From assembly GCA_004346645.1 (NCBI GenBank), contig SMDA01000002.1, positions 248,001-312,000 of the forward strand: a DNA stretch of 64,000 nucleotides, read 5' to 3'. The translations under genes and the position numbers were made by a program. Positions 27,500 through 35,209 of the stretch are shown here, piece after piece; the first letter of the stretch is position 1; each line of letters opens with the position of its first letter. A model generated the notes under the pieces. The model saw nothing but the letters and a program-made list of their open reading frames with translations, ran no database searches and was not told the DNA's origin. The DNA comes from Gulbenkiania mobilis. GTDB lineage: Bacteria; Pseudomonadota; Gammaproteobacteria; Burkholderiales; Chromobacteriaceae.

Positions 27500-29355
27500 T
27501 GGCGGGCCCCCACCAGGCTGGCGCGCGAGCGACCACGCAATTCAAAGCACCCCAAAGGGTAGATGGCGCCGGTACGCAGGCGGCGACAGGTGTCTTCTCC
27601 CAGCAGCAGAGGCTGGTCCAGCACGCGCGTCAGCGACTCCAGCCGAGCGGCCACGTTGACGGTATCGCCCACGGCGCTGTAGGCGCGCCGCTGACTGGAC
27701 CCGAGGTTGCCCACGGCTGCCTCCCCGCTGTTGACGCCGATTCCAAGGCGTATGGCAGGCAGGCCAACCTGACGCAGGGCGTGGTTGATGGCGGGCAGGT
27801 CGGCCAGCATGGTCTCGGCACAGGCCACGGCACGGTCGGCGTGGTCCGCCTGCGGCAGGGGGGCGCCCCAGAAGGCCATCAGCGCATCGCCGATGTACTT
27901 GTCCAGGGTACCCTCGTGGCGGTGCACCAGCCTGCCCAGGTGGCTCATCACAATGTTGAGCAGCTGGGCCACCTGTTCCGGTGCCAGTTGCTCGGCCAGT
28001 CGGGTGAAGCCGACGATATCGGCGAACAGCACGGTGATGTCGCAGCGACGGGCATCATCCAGGGTGCGTGGGTCGGCACCGGAGCGTACCAGCTCGTCCA
28101 GCACCCGACGCGGCAGATAGGCGCTGAACTGGCGGAACAGCAGGCGCTGGGCACGCTGCGCCTTGAGGCCTTGCCACGCGGACTGCAAAGGCCATTGCAG
28201 CAGCACGCAGAAAAGCGGCGGCAACAGGGGCAGGTCCAGCCCCTGCCGCCAGCACGTGGCATTAACCGCCACCCAGACAAGCCCGCCCGTCAGCGCAAGT
28301 GTCAGGCCCAGCCAAGGATGACGCTGTACCGCCAGCCATAGACAGCCCCATGCCAGCAGGAAGACGTACAGTCCCGTCAGCGCCACACCCCAGCCGGGAC
28401 GCTGCATCCAGGTGCCGGACAGCATGGCCTGGGCCTGCACCGCATGTACCATGACCCCCGGTAGGCGGGATTTTCCGGGCACAGTGACTAGATCGCCCAG
28501 GCCGGCTGCGGACGAGCCTACTACGACCAAACTATTGTGCAGGGCAGGCAAGGGGAGGCGGGCATCCAGTACCGCAGCGGCAGGGATGACAGGTGGCCAT
28601 TCCACCGGCCACGGCAGCCGTATGCTGCCATCAGCCTGCAGCGGCAGATGAATGCCGAGCACCGGGTTTTCCAGCCCACCTCCGGAGCCAGCCTTCCACA
28701 CCGTGGCGTCGGGCAGCCGGGCAGCCGCACCCAGCAACGCCATGCTCAGGGCGGGGTAGCAGCGGTCGCGATAGCGCACCAGGGGCCATGCACGGCGCAG
28801 GTGCCCGTCGGCGTCGATAGCAGGGGTAATGTGTCCGGCACGCACGCCGGGGCCAAGGGTGGCTCCGGGGGCAATGACGCCCTGTGCCTGTGGGACCGGC
28901 AGCCCGGCAGGGCATGCCTGCCCGCCGGCCACCTGTCCAAGCGTGCGTGGGGCGTTACTTTGGGAGAGGTCGAAGGTCTGTGCCAACACCACCGGAGCGG
29001 TGCGGGCAAGATGGCCCAATGCGGCATCGGCAGCCGGGTTACCCGAGGCTTCCGGATAGAGGATATCCAGTGCCACCGCAGCGGCGCCCTGTTCTTCCAG
29101 CAACCGGCGCACCAGCGCAACCATGCGCTCCCTGGGCCAGGGCCAGTAGCCGTAACGGGACAGCGTGGTCTCGTCCAGGTCGACCACCGCAACCGGCAGG
29201 CCCGCCACCCGCTCACGGGGAAATACCTGCCAGCGGGTATCCTCCACTGCCGCGAGAAAGGGCGCGTTCCAGAGCGAAAAAGCGCCGGAAAGCAGCAGGT
29301 ACATGGTTGCCAGCAGCAGAGCGGCACAGGGAAGAAACGGGTGGGTCTTTTTCAA
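27490..29355 (-). CDS. CHASE2-domain class III adenylate cyclase
   Basis: A 621-residue membrane sensor cyclase. One N-terminal helix (about 8-28) leads to an extracytoplasmic CHASE2 domain (about 35-310: VAVVDLDETTLSRYGYWPWPRE, ALDILYPE). Three helices follow (about 325-400), then a class III catalytic domain (about 430-600). VLFADIVGFTRLAE carries metal Asp residues, DKYIGDALMAFWGAP the purine-binding Lys and second Asp, and AVGDTVNVAARLE the adenine-type Asp-Thr plus transition-state Asn/Arg. All catalytic residues are present, so cAMP output is expected. It lies between fecR and the TPR-barrel gene, and the operon is divergent from a Crp-family gene. Confidence 0.9.
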   Translation of the reverse strand: MKKTHPFLPCAALLLATMYLLLSGAFSLWNAPFLAAVEDTRWQVFPRERVAGLPVAVVDLDETTLSRYGYWPWPRERMVALVRRLLEEQGAAAVALDILYPEASGNPAADAALGHLARTAPVVLAQTFDLSQSNAPRTLGQVAGGQACPAGLPVPQAQGVIAPGATLGPGVRAGHITPAIDADGHLRRAWPLVRYRDRCYPALSMALLGAAARLPDATVWKAGSGGGLENPVLGIHLPLQADGSIRLPWPVEWPPVIPAAAVLDARLPLPALHNSLVVVGSSAAGLGDLVTVPGKSRLPGVMVHAVQAQAMLSGTWMQRPGWGVALTGLYVFLLAWGCLWLAVQRHPWLGLTLALTGGLVWVAVNATCWRQGLDLPLLPPLFCVLLQWPLQSAWQGLKAQRAQRLLFRQFSAYLPRRVLDELVRSGADPRTLDDARRCDITVLFADIVGFTRLAEQLAPEQVAQLLNIVMSHLGRLVHRHEGTLDKYIGDALMAFWGAPLPQADHADRAVACAETMLADLPAINHALRQVGLPAIRLGIGVNSGEAAVGNLGSSQRRAYSAVGDTVNVAARLESLTRVLDQPLLLGEDTCRRLRTGAIYPLGCFELRGRSRASLVGARQCS

Positions 29356-29401
29356 AGCCGGCAGCCATTTTTAACTGCCGGCATTGTCGCATGTAATGAC
29401 A

Positions 29402-29440
29402 TCGGGCTCAAAGCGGCCACCTTGACCATCTTGAGCCCGA
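29402..29440. repeat. Inverted repeat between fecR-like gene and cyclase gene
   Basis: TCGGGCTCAA (29402-29411) and TTGAGCCCGA (29431-29440) form a perfect 10-bp stem with a 19-base loop in the 129-bp gap. No U-run follows on the minus strand, so it is more likely an mRNA-processing or attenuating hairpin than a full terminator. Confidence 0.55.
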
Positions 29441-29484
29441 AAAAGAAAAGCCGGCTCTGTGAAACGGATTTTCAGCGCGTCGAT

Positions 29485-30792
29485 TCAGGGGCTGCGTTTC
29501 CACTGCGTGGCCCCAACCACTTTGAGACCCCCCTCATTGATCGCGTGACTGAAGATGTATCCTGCCTGACGGCCATCGCCGGACAGCGCTCCGCGTACAC
29601 GCATGTTGCCTTGATAATACTGGTTGGCATTGAGCCTGCCATCCTGGCTGACGCCACCACCGGTGGCCTTGAGGTCTACTGGACTGGACAGCGCCTCGGA
29701 AGTCACGGTGAGGGAGGTGTGGAACTCGCGCTTGCCGAAGTCCACTGTGAGGCGTGCATTGGATACCTCTGCGGCGGCCACGCGGCTCTCGCCCATGCGT
29801 ACTTCCGCGTCGGCGGCGGCCAGCTTGAAATCGAAGCTGCCGCGCTCGGGCAGAGCCAGAGGCTGCCGGGTACGCACCAAAGTATAGCGCCCTGCCGGAT
29901 CGTTATAGATCGGCTCGTAAGTGGCATCAGACCCGGCACCCGCCTGACCGGCCCAGCGCCCCCAGTCCAGTCTTGCCAGCGACTGTGGGACCGGACCGGG
30001 TGCGGGCGAAGAGGTGTCCGAAGGCAACAGGTCCTGCTTGCCAGCCATGACATCCACCAGTTGCAGGTCGCTCAACGGTAGCGGCATCGCCTTGGCGACA
30101 TGGGCCGTTTCGGTCGGCTGACTGGCCTTTTCTTCCGGCAGAGGCGGCGCCACGCTTTCGGGGCTGAGGCTGTGGCTGGCATCGTGCAGGATCACGGGGC
30201 GGCCGTCCTGCAGCCGCAGGCGCAGGATCTGGTCGCTGATGCCCGCGTAGAGGTTGGCGACGGACTGACCGGCGCACGGTCCGGCGGCCTCTGCGCGGCA
30301 GGTGTCGGTGAAAGGAGAAACCGCCACGCCTCCTTGCTGGACGCTGACCCGGGTCTCGGAACGGTCGGTGTAGACGCTAAAGTCGGTGCCCCGAATGCCG
30401 ATGGCAGCAACCGGAGTGTTGAGTCGGAAGTTGCCCTTGGCCGCCTGACCGCCCTTGCCGGTCACACTGCGCATGACTCCCTGCTCCAGCCGGAAGCGAA
30501 TGCTGGAGCTGGCAGGCTGGGCAGCCTCATAGCGATACTGCTCGATGAACAGGCGGGAGGCAGGCCGTACACTCAGGAAACCCTGGTCCACGGTACGCAC
30601 GTGCACATGCCCGTTGGAGCCCGTCTGCAGCAGGTCTCCGGCATACACCTTATCGCCGGTATGCAGGGGGCGGACCGTTTGCCCTTGTCTGACGGTGACG
30701 TCCCCCAAAGCAAACACGACTTCGCCTGCGTGATCGGCTGCGCAGGCCGCCCCGGCCAGCAAGCAGGAAAGCATTATCCATTTGCCTTGCAT
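29485..30792 (-). CDS. FecR-domain exported protein
   Basis: 435 residues: a signal peptide (1-18, ending GAACAAD) and a FecR domain (about 22-160) with GDVTVRQGQTVRPLHTGDKVYAGDLLQTG and FRLNTPVAAIGIRGTDFSVY. The Pro-rich linker and C-terminal region (about 270-435) look beta-rich (LTVDFGKREFHTSLTVTSEA). AAGGAA precedes the ATG by 6 bases. FecR-domain proteins placed next to CHASE2 cyclases are a recurring pairing; here it may feed a periplasmic signal to the cyclase. No sigma factor is nearby, so it is not a classical FecIR pair. Confidence 0.8.
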   Translation of the reverse strand: MQGKWIMLSCLLAGAACAADHAGEVVFALGDVTVRQGQTVRPLHTGDKVYAGDLLQTGSNGHVHVRTVDQGFLSVRPASRLFIEQYRYEAAQPASSSIRFRLEQGVMRSVTGKGGQAAKGNFRLNTPVAAIGIRGTDFSVYTDRSETRVSVQQGGVAVSPFTDTCRAEAAGPCAGQSVANLYAGISDQILRLRLQDGRPVILHDASHSLSPESVAPPLPEEKASQPTETAHVAKAMPLPLSDLQLVDVMAGKQDLLPSDTSSPAPGPVPQSLARLDWGRWAGQAGAGSDATYEPIYNDPAGRYTLVRTRQPLALPERGSFDFKLAAADAEVRMGESRVAAAEVSNARLTVDFGKREFHTSLTVTSEALSSPVDLKATGGGVSQDGRLNANQYYQGNMRVRGALSGDGRQAGYIFSHAINEGGLKVVGATQWKRSP

Positions 30793-30831
30793 ACCGTTTC
30801 CTTTAAACGCTTCCCATTTGGGAAAACGGAG

Positions 30832-30858
30832 TTATCTACACTTATCTACACTTAGATG
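30832..30858. repeat. 10-bp tandem repeat in the fecR/crp divergent region
   Basis: TTATCTACAC occurs twice in a row (30832-30841, 30842-30851), and a third partial copy (TTAGATGG) starts at 30852. It lies 40-65 bp upstream of the fecR-like start. A repeat at exactly one helical turn suggests a regulator site. Confidence 0.5.
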
Positions 30859-30922
30859 GTGTAGGCAATACAGAATTCTAGTCGTGCTTTAGGACAAACG
30901 GGTGCCAGAACTTGACGGAAAA

Positions 30923-30938
30923 TGTTACAGCCGTCACA
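30923..30938. promoter_or_regulatory. Crp-type site at the start of the crp-like gene
   Basis: TGTTACAGCCGTCACA fits TGTGA-N6-TCACA with one mismatch, and the flanks AAA and TTT extend the symmetry (30920-30941). It ends 8 bp before the ATG at 30947, a place suited to autorepression. Confidence 0.6.
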
Positions 30939-30946
30939 TTTCTCCC

Positions 30947-31657
30947 ATGATCCAGGCCCATCTTCTCCATCAGATTTCCCTCTTTGCCCCCCTTTCTCCG
31001 GAAACCTTGGAGTGGCTGGGGCAGCACACTGCGCTGCACGAATATGGCAAGCAGGAGCAAGTCATCGGAAAGAACGAGCCCTCCACAGAGCTGCTGTTCC
31101 TGATAAAAGGCCGCCTTCTGGTGATGGATGTTGCCCAGGACGGCCAGGAGGTGGGACTGCATATCATCCAACCCGGAGATTACTTTGGAGAGCTATCGGC
31201 AATTGACGGCCTGCCTCGTGCAGCGTCAGTACGGGCCATGGAACCCTCAGTGGTGGGCAAGCTTTCGCGCGAATGCTTCCAGCAGCTGATGAGCATGGCG
31301 CCGTCGGTCACCCGGGCGATGCTGGACCGGTTTGCACTGGTGATCCGTGCCAACAACAAGCGGCGGGTGATCCTTTCCATCAACAATGTGCAGCGCCGGG
31401 TGGCAGCTTTGCTGCTGAGCTACTCCACGCCGGAAGCGGGCGGGCGCAAGGCGTTGGTGATCCGGCAGCTGCCAACCCAGCACGAGCTGGCGGCGATGGC
31501 CAACACCAGCCGGGAGTCGGTGTCGCGGGTACTGCGCAGCCTGATGGAGCAGGGGCTCATCGTGCGCGAGGGGCGGGCACTGGTAATCCCCGACCCTTCA
31601 GCAATGGACCGGCTGATCCAGAATGCGCAGCGCGGTGCGGAGGACAGTGGGAAATAG
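30947..31657 (+). CDS. Crp/Fnr-family transcription regulator (cAMP-binding type)
   Basis: 236 residues. The cyclic-nucleotide domain spans about 10-125. Its phosphate cassette FGELSAIDGLPRAASV (80-95) matches the PKA-like cAMP signature FGExAxxxxxPRAA. There are no Fnr-type N-terminal cysteines. The helix-turn-helix (about 176-205) has SRESVSRVLRSL: Arg189, Glu190 and Arg194 equal the E. coli CRP residues that read TGTGA. I use ATG 30947 (MIQAHLL); GTG 30902 is in frame and has AGGA 8 bases upstream, so the start is open. It is divergent from the fecR-cyclase operon. Confidence 0.88.
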   Translation: MIQAHLLHQISLFAPLSPETLEWLGQHTALHEYGKQEQVIGKNEPSTELLFLIKGRLLVMDVAQDGQEVGLHIIQPGDYFGELSAIDGLPRAASVRAMEPSVVGKLSRECFQQLMSMAPSVTRAMLDRFALVIRANNKRRVILSINNVQRRVAALLLSYSTPEAGGRKALVIRQLPTQHELAAMANTSRESVSRVLRSLMEQGLIVREGRALVIPDPSAMDRLIQNAQRGAEDSGK

Positions 31658-31736
31658 GCGCAGCAGGGGCTCATCGTGCGCGAGGGGCGGGCGCTGCTAA
31701 TCCCCGACCCTTCAGCAATGGATCGGCTGATCCAGA
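31548..31736 (+). repeat. 114-bp-period tandem duplication of the 3' end of the crp-like gene
   Basis: The 75-bp segment 31548-31622 recurs at 31662-31736 with three mismatches in its shared part. The second copy is in the same frame after the TAG at 31655: it would read QQGLIVREGRALLIPDPSAM and on to TPELAATQ, stopping at 31760-31762. An in-frame duplication has thus been cut off by the first stop. Confidence 0.9.
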
Positions 31737-31773
31737 CTCCGGAACTGGCCGCCACCCAATAAGCGCCCTTCCC

Positions 31774-31809
31774 CATGAAAAACGCTCCCTTCCGGGAGCG
31801 TTTTTCATG
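31774..31809. terminator. Strong bidirectional terminator
   Basis: CATGAAAAACGCTCCC (31774-31789) and GGGAGCGTTTTTCATG (31794-31809) form a 16-bp perfect stem with a TTCC loop; A-run and T-run lie within the stem. It ends both the crp-like gene (plus) and the polysaccharide operon (minus). Confidence 0.92.
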
Positions 31810-31842
31810 GGCCTGCGCACCGCCTACTGCAGGGCCGGCTGG

Positions 31843-34173
31843 TCAGAGAAGCTGACGGGCGTAGGCATCGGCCACGGCGGGCCAGTCTACCGTTTCCTCG
31901 ATGCGGCGGCGGGCTGCCTCCACCAGACGCTGGCGCTCGGCCAGCGGCAGACGGGCAGCAGCCATCAGGGCAGGTGCCAGGCGGTCGGGTTCGGCCAACA
32001 GCAAGTGCTCCGGGGCGGTCAGCACCGCGCCGCGGGCCCCGAAAGGCGTGCTGACGATCACCAGCCCGGCGGCGGCATAGTCAAGGATCTTGAGGTTGGT
32101 GCCGGAACCGCTCAGCATGGGGTTGAAGCCGATATCGGCAGTGGCCAGCCAGCGCTGTTTCTCGCGCTCGGACACCAGGCCCAGCGGGTGCACGTTGGCC
32201 GAAGCCGCCTGAAGGCAGGCGGCCTGGCAGACGCTACCCATGATGAGGAAGTCCAGGTCGGGGCACGTGTGCGCGACCGCGATCAGCGTTTCCAGTGCCT
32301 CCACGTTGGGCTGATGCAGGCTGCCCATGAACAGCACCAGCGTCCGACCCGCCAGGCCGAGACGCGCCTTGGCGGTCTCGCGTTCTTCTGGCGGGGTGAA
32401 CGTCACCTCGGAGACATCCACCCCGTTGGGTATTACGCCGATGCGCGCGCGCGGTACGTCATACACCTCGGCCAGGCGGTCAGCGTCGGCCTCGCTGCAG
32501 GCAAACACCTGTGGCGCCTCGCGCGCGCAGGCGCCCTCCACGTCTGCCAGACCCTGCAACCAGGGCGTGTCCGGCGGGTACAGGGCTGCCTTGAGGTCGT
32601 ATTCCATATTGTGCGATTCGTACACGATCGGCCCGGGCCATACCTTGCGCAGCGCCGCCCAAGCGTAAGGATGCGAGGCCACGACCACATCGGCCCCTTC
32701 ACAAGCCTCCCGGAGGGCCCGCAGGTAATTGGGCGCCAACGCCGGAAACAGCGCGAGCGACAGGTCGCCGCTGGAGACGCCGAGCGCGCCTTCCAACGCC
32801 CGGTCTGCCTCCGCCAGCGACAGGGCCCGTGGCACCCGTACTTCGCTCAGGCCGGGCGCCAGAGCCAGGCGCCGGGCGGGCTGGCCGGGCTCGGTCAGGT
32901 TGACCATTACCACGTCGGCCTGACGCGCAAGGCCCTTGTAGAGGTGGTAGAGCCGCAGCTGCCCGCCGCTTTGCGGAGGATAAATGGTAAAGGTATTGGC
33001 CACCACCACCTTCTTGCGCCGTACGGGCGGCGTGAGCAGCGTCCGGGCGGTGGCGGCCCAGTCGATGTGGGCCACCGAGCCCGGCGCCGCTGCTCCCATC
33101 GCCAAGGTGCGGGTGCGATCTTCACACAGCCGGCGGATGGCTTCGGCCAACGTGTCTTCATCGGGCGCGACGATCTCGCCATTAAGCCCGGGCTGCACCA
33201 GTTCGTTTACCCCCCCTGCATCCGACACCGTCAGCACCGCCTTGCCGCTCTGCATCGCCTCCAGCGTGATGAGCCCGTAATCCTCGCGATCGGGGATGAA
33301 GGGCACAAACAGCGCCCGACGATATTCGTCCACCAGTTGCTCCTCGGTGATGCGCCCAAGGAAGCTGACGTGCGGATTGCCCTCGGCCAGGCGCTGCAGG
33401 CGCTGCGCCTCCGGTCCGCTACCGGCAATACGCAGCGGCACGTCCACGCCGGCCTTGAGATAGGCCCGCAAGAGCAGCTCCACCCGCTTTGGGCCATCGA
33501 GCCGGCTGGCGGTGAAGATCGCCTCGTAGGCACTGGCAGGCTGGGTGGCAAGACTGGTGGGATGGTGGAGCACCTCCACCTGCACGCCGGGCGGGAAGTG
33601 GTCGGCGCGGCCGGCCACGGTATGCGAAATGGCCATGTAACGGCGGATAGCACCGGGGGCGAGCGCGATGCGATCCAGCTGATGTACCACTGCGCGCAGC
33701 AGCGGCCCCGGCAGGTCAAAGCCGTGATCGTCCGGATGGGCCGTAAACCAGCTTTCCAGCGCCCCGAACAGGTCGGGCAGCAGGCTACGGTCGGGGTCGG
33801 GGCGGGTGATCAGACTGCGCAGCGCCTGAGGCAGCCGGGTATCGGCAGGCAGTGCCGTGGGCAGATGCGCCGGATAGGTGTCGTACAGCCCGCGCAGCTT
33901 GTGCTGTACATACACCACATGGTTGGGATGGCTGAGCATCCACGCCGGGTATTTGGTGGTGATGACCTGATCGAAGTGGCTGACGTCCAGTTCGGCAAAG
34001 CGCCGGTAGCTGGCCAGGATCTCGCGCGCGTTGCGCTCCGGACTGGGCAGCTTGATCAGCTCAGCCTCGATGCCCGGCTCGCGGTTGAAGGCGGACACCA
34101 GGCCCCACCACAGGTTTTCGGCGCCACCGATGACGAAGGGCACCGGGCTGGGCGCAACAATCGCAAGTTTCAT
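31843..34173 (-). CDS. Two-domain (tandem GT4) glycosyltransferase
   Basis: 776 residues made of two GT-B enzymes in one chain. Domain 1 (about 1-385) starts MKLAIVAPSPVPFVIGGAE and has the E(x7)E region REDYGLITLEAMQSGKAVL. Domain 2 (about 390-776) starts KKVVVANTFTIYPPQSGGQ and has FNPMLSGSGTNLKILDYAAAGL. GAGGAG precedes ATG 34173. Such fused enzymes usually build the repeating disaccharide of ABC-exported O-antigens. It is the last gene of the manC-wzm-wzt operon, 10 bp after another GT4 gene. Three uptake-like words lie inside. Confidence 0.85.
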   Translation of the reverse strand: MKLAIVAPSPVPFVIGGAENLWWGLVSAFNREPGIEAELIKLPSPERNAREILASYRRFAELDVSHFDQVITTKYPAWMLSHPNHVVYVQHKLRGLYDTYPAHLPTALPADTRLPQALRSLITRPDPDRSLLPDLFGALESWFTAHPDDHGFDLPGPLLRAVVHQLDRIALAPGAIRRYMAISHTVAGRADHFPPGVQVEVLHHPTSLATQPASAYEAIFTASRLDGPKRVELLLRAYLKAGVDVPLRIAGSGPEAQRLQRLAEGNPHVSFLGRITEEQLVDEYRRALFVPFIPDREDYGLITLEAMQSGKAVLTVSDAGGVNELVQPGLNGEIVAPDEDTLAEAIRRLCEDRTRTLAMGAAAPGSVAHIDWAATARTLLTPPVRRKKVVVANTFTIYPPQSGGQLRLYHLYKGLARQADVVMVNLTEPGQPARRLALAPGLSEVRVPRALSLAEADRALEGALGVSSGDLSLALFPALAPNYLRALREACEGADVVVASHPYAWAALRKVWPGPIVYESHNMEYDLKAALYPPDTPWLQGLADVEGACAREAPQVFACSEADADRLAEVYDVPRARIGVIPNGVDVSEVTFTPPEERETAKARLGLAGRTLVLFMGSLHQPNVEALETLIAVAHTCPDLDFLIMGSVCQAACLQAASANVHPLGLVSEREKQRWLATADIGFNPMLSGSGTNLKILDYAAAGLVIVSTPFGARGAVLTAPEHLLLAEPDRLAPALMAAARLPLAERQRLVEAARRRIEETVDWPAVADAYARQLL

Positions 34174-34183
34174 CGCGCGCTCC

Positions 34184-35209
34184 TCAAGACAAGAGACGGG
34201 CGACAACCGGCCCCCAGCCGATGCCGAGGCTGTCGTAGCGGGCACGGCCGGCACGCCCCATGGCCGCGGTACGGCCGGCGTCGGCATGGAGCCGGTCCAG
34301 CGCTTCGGCCAACGCCTCGGGCTGCGGGTCGACGACGCATCCGGTTTCGCCGTCGAGCACGAACTCCAGCGGCCCGCCCGAATCGGTGCAGGTGACCACC
34401 GGCTTGGAGGACAGCATTGCCTCGAGGGTGATGTAGCCGTAGTCCTCATCGAACGGGCCGAAGAACACGGCCGTGGCATGGGCATAGAAGGCATGCTTCT
34501 CCGCCTCGCTGACGCGGCCGAGGAAGCGCACCCGGTGCCCCACGCCCAAGCGTTCGGCCAAGGCCTTGCAGGCAGACAGCTGCCCGCCTTCACCGGCCAG
34601 CAGGATGCCCAGCGGCGAACGCATGTGTCGGGCGGCCTCGATCAGCAGCGACTGGCGCTTGAGCGTCTCAAAACGGCTGGGGTAGAAGATGTACGGCTCG
34701 GCCGGTGCACAGTGGAAACGCTCCGCGCCGGCAGGGGGATGATAGAGCGGCTCGGCCTCCAGGCCGTTGAACTGACTGAGCCGCGCCGCCACCCGTTGCG
34801 AGTTGGCGAAGCGTTTCTTCACCGCACCGAGCGCCTGATTGTCAAACGCGGTGATGCGGGCACGCAGCGCAGCCAGCGTCGGATCGGCGCGCGCTTCATC
34901 GTAGAGTTCGTACACTGCCCGGTGCTGGTGCATCACCCATGCCACATGGTTGGGGTGGCGCAGGGCAAACTCCGGAAACTGCAGGCTGATCAAGGTGTCG
35001 ATGTGCTGGCCGTTGGGGGCTGACAGGTCGGTGGCCGCGCAAAAGTCCATCAGCCGTTCGATGTCGGCCTCCGGCTGGAAGACGAAGGGCAGGCGCAGCA
35101 GTTCGGCCTCGTGCCCGTGGCGCCGCAGCGCCTCGACCAGGCCGAGGATGTGGTAGTCCGCACCGCCGTGCAGGAAGGGCGTGATGTTGGCCGCCACCAG
35201 CACCCTCAT
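34184..35209 (-). CDS. GT4-family glycosyltransferase
   Basis: A 341-residue GT-B enzyme: MRVLVAANITPFLHGGADYH, YPSRFETLKRQSLLIEA, and the E(x7)E region DEDYGYITLEAMLSSKPVV. It resembles domain 1 of the next gene (shared HPNHVxxVxH motif), suggesting duplication. The ATG overlaps the methyltransferase stop (35206-35209), so translation is coupled. Part of the polysaccharide operon. Confidence 0.83.
   Translation of the reverse strand: MRVLVAANITPFLHGGADYHILGLVEALRRHGHEAELLRLPFVFQPEADIERLMDFCAATDLSAPNGQHIDTLISLQFPEFALRHPNHVAWVMHQHRAVYELYDEARADPTLAALRARITAFDNQALGAVKKRFANSQRVAARLSQFNGLEAEPLYHPPAGAERFHCAPAEPYIFYPSRFETLKRQSLLIEAARHMRSPLGILLAGEGGQLSACKALAERLGVGHRVRFLGRVSEAEKHAFYAHATAVFFGPFDEDYGYITLEAMLSSKPVVTCTDSGGPLEFVLDGETGCVVDPQPEALAEALDRLHADAGRTAAMGRAGRARYDSLGIGWGPVVARLLS

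Noticed and set aside
30832-30851. TTATCTACA as DnaA boxes or an origin
   Set aside because: Each differs from TTATCCACA at a key position, only two copies exist, and no dnaA, dnaN or AT-rich unwinding element is nearby.
31273-34395. Open frame of 1040 codons on the plus strand
   Set aside because: It overlaps the crp-like gene and the glycosyltransferase operon, crosses a strong terminator, and its translation (Gln/Gly/Arg/His-rich) is typical of an antisense shadow in G+C-rich DNA.
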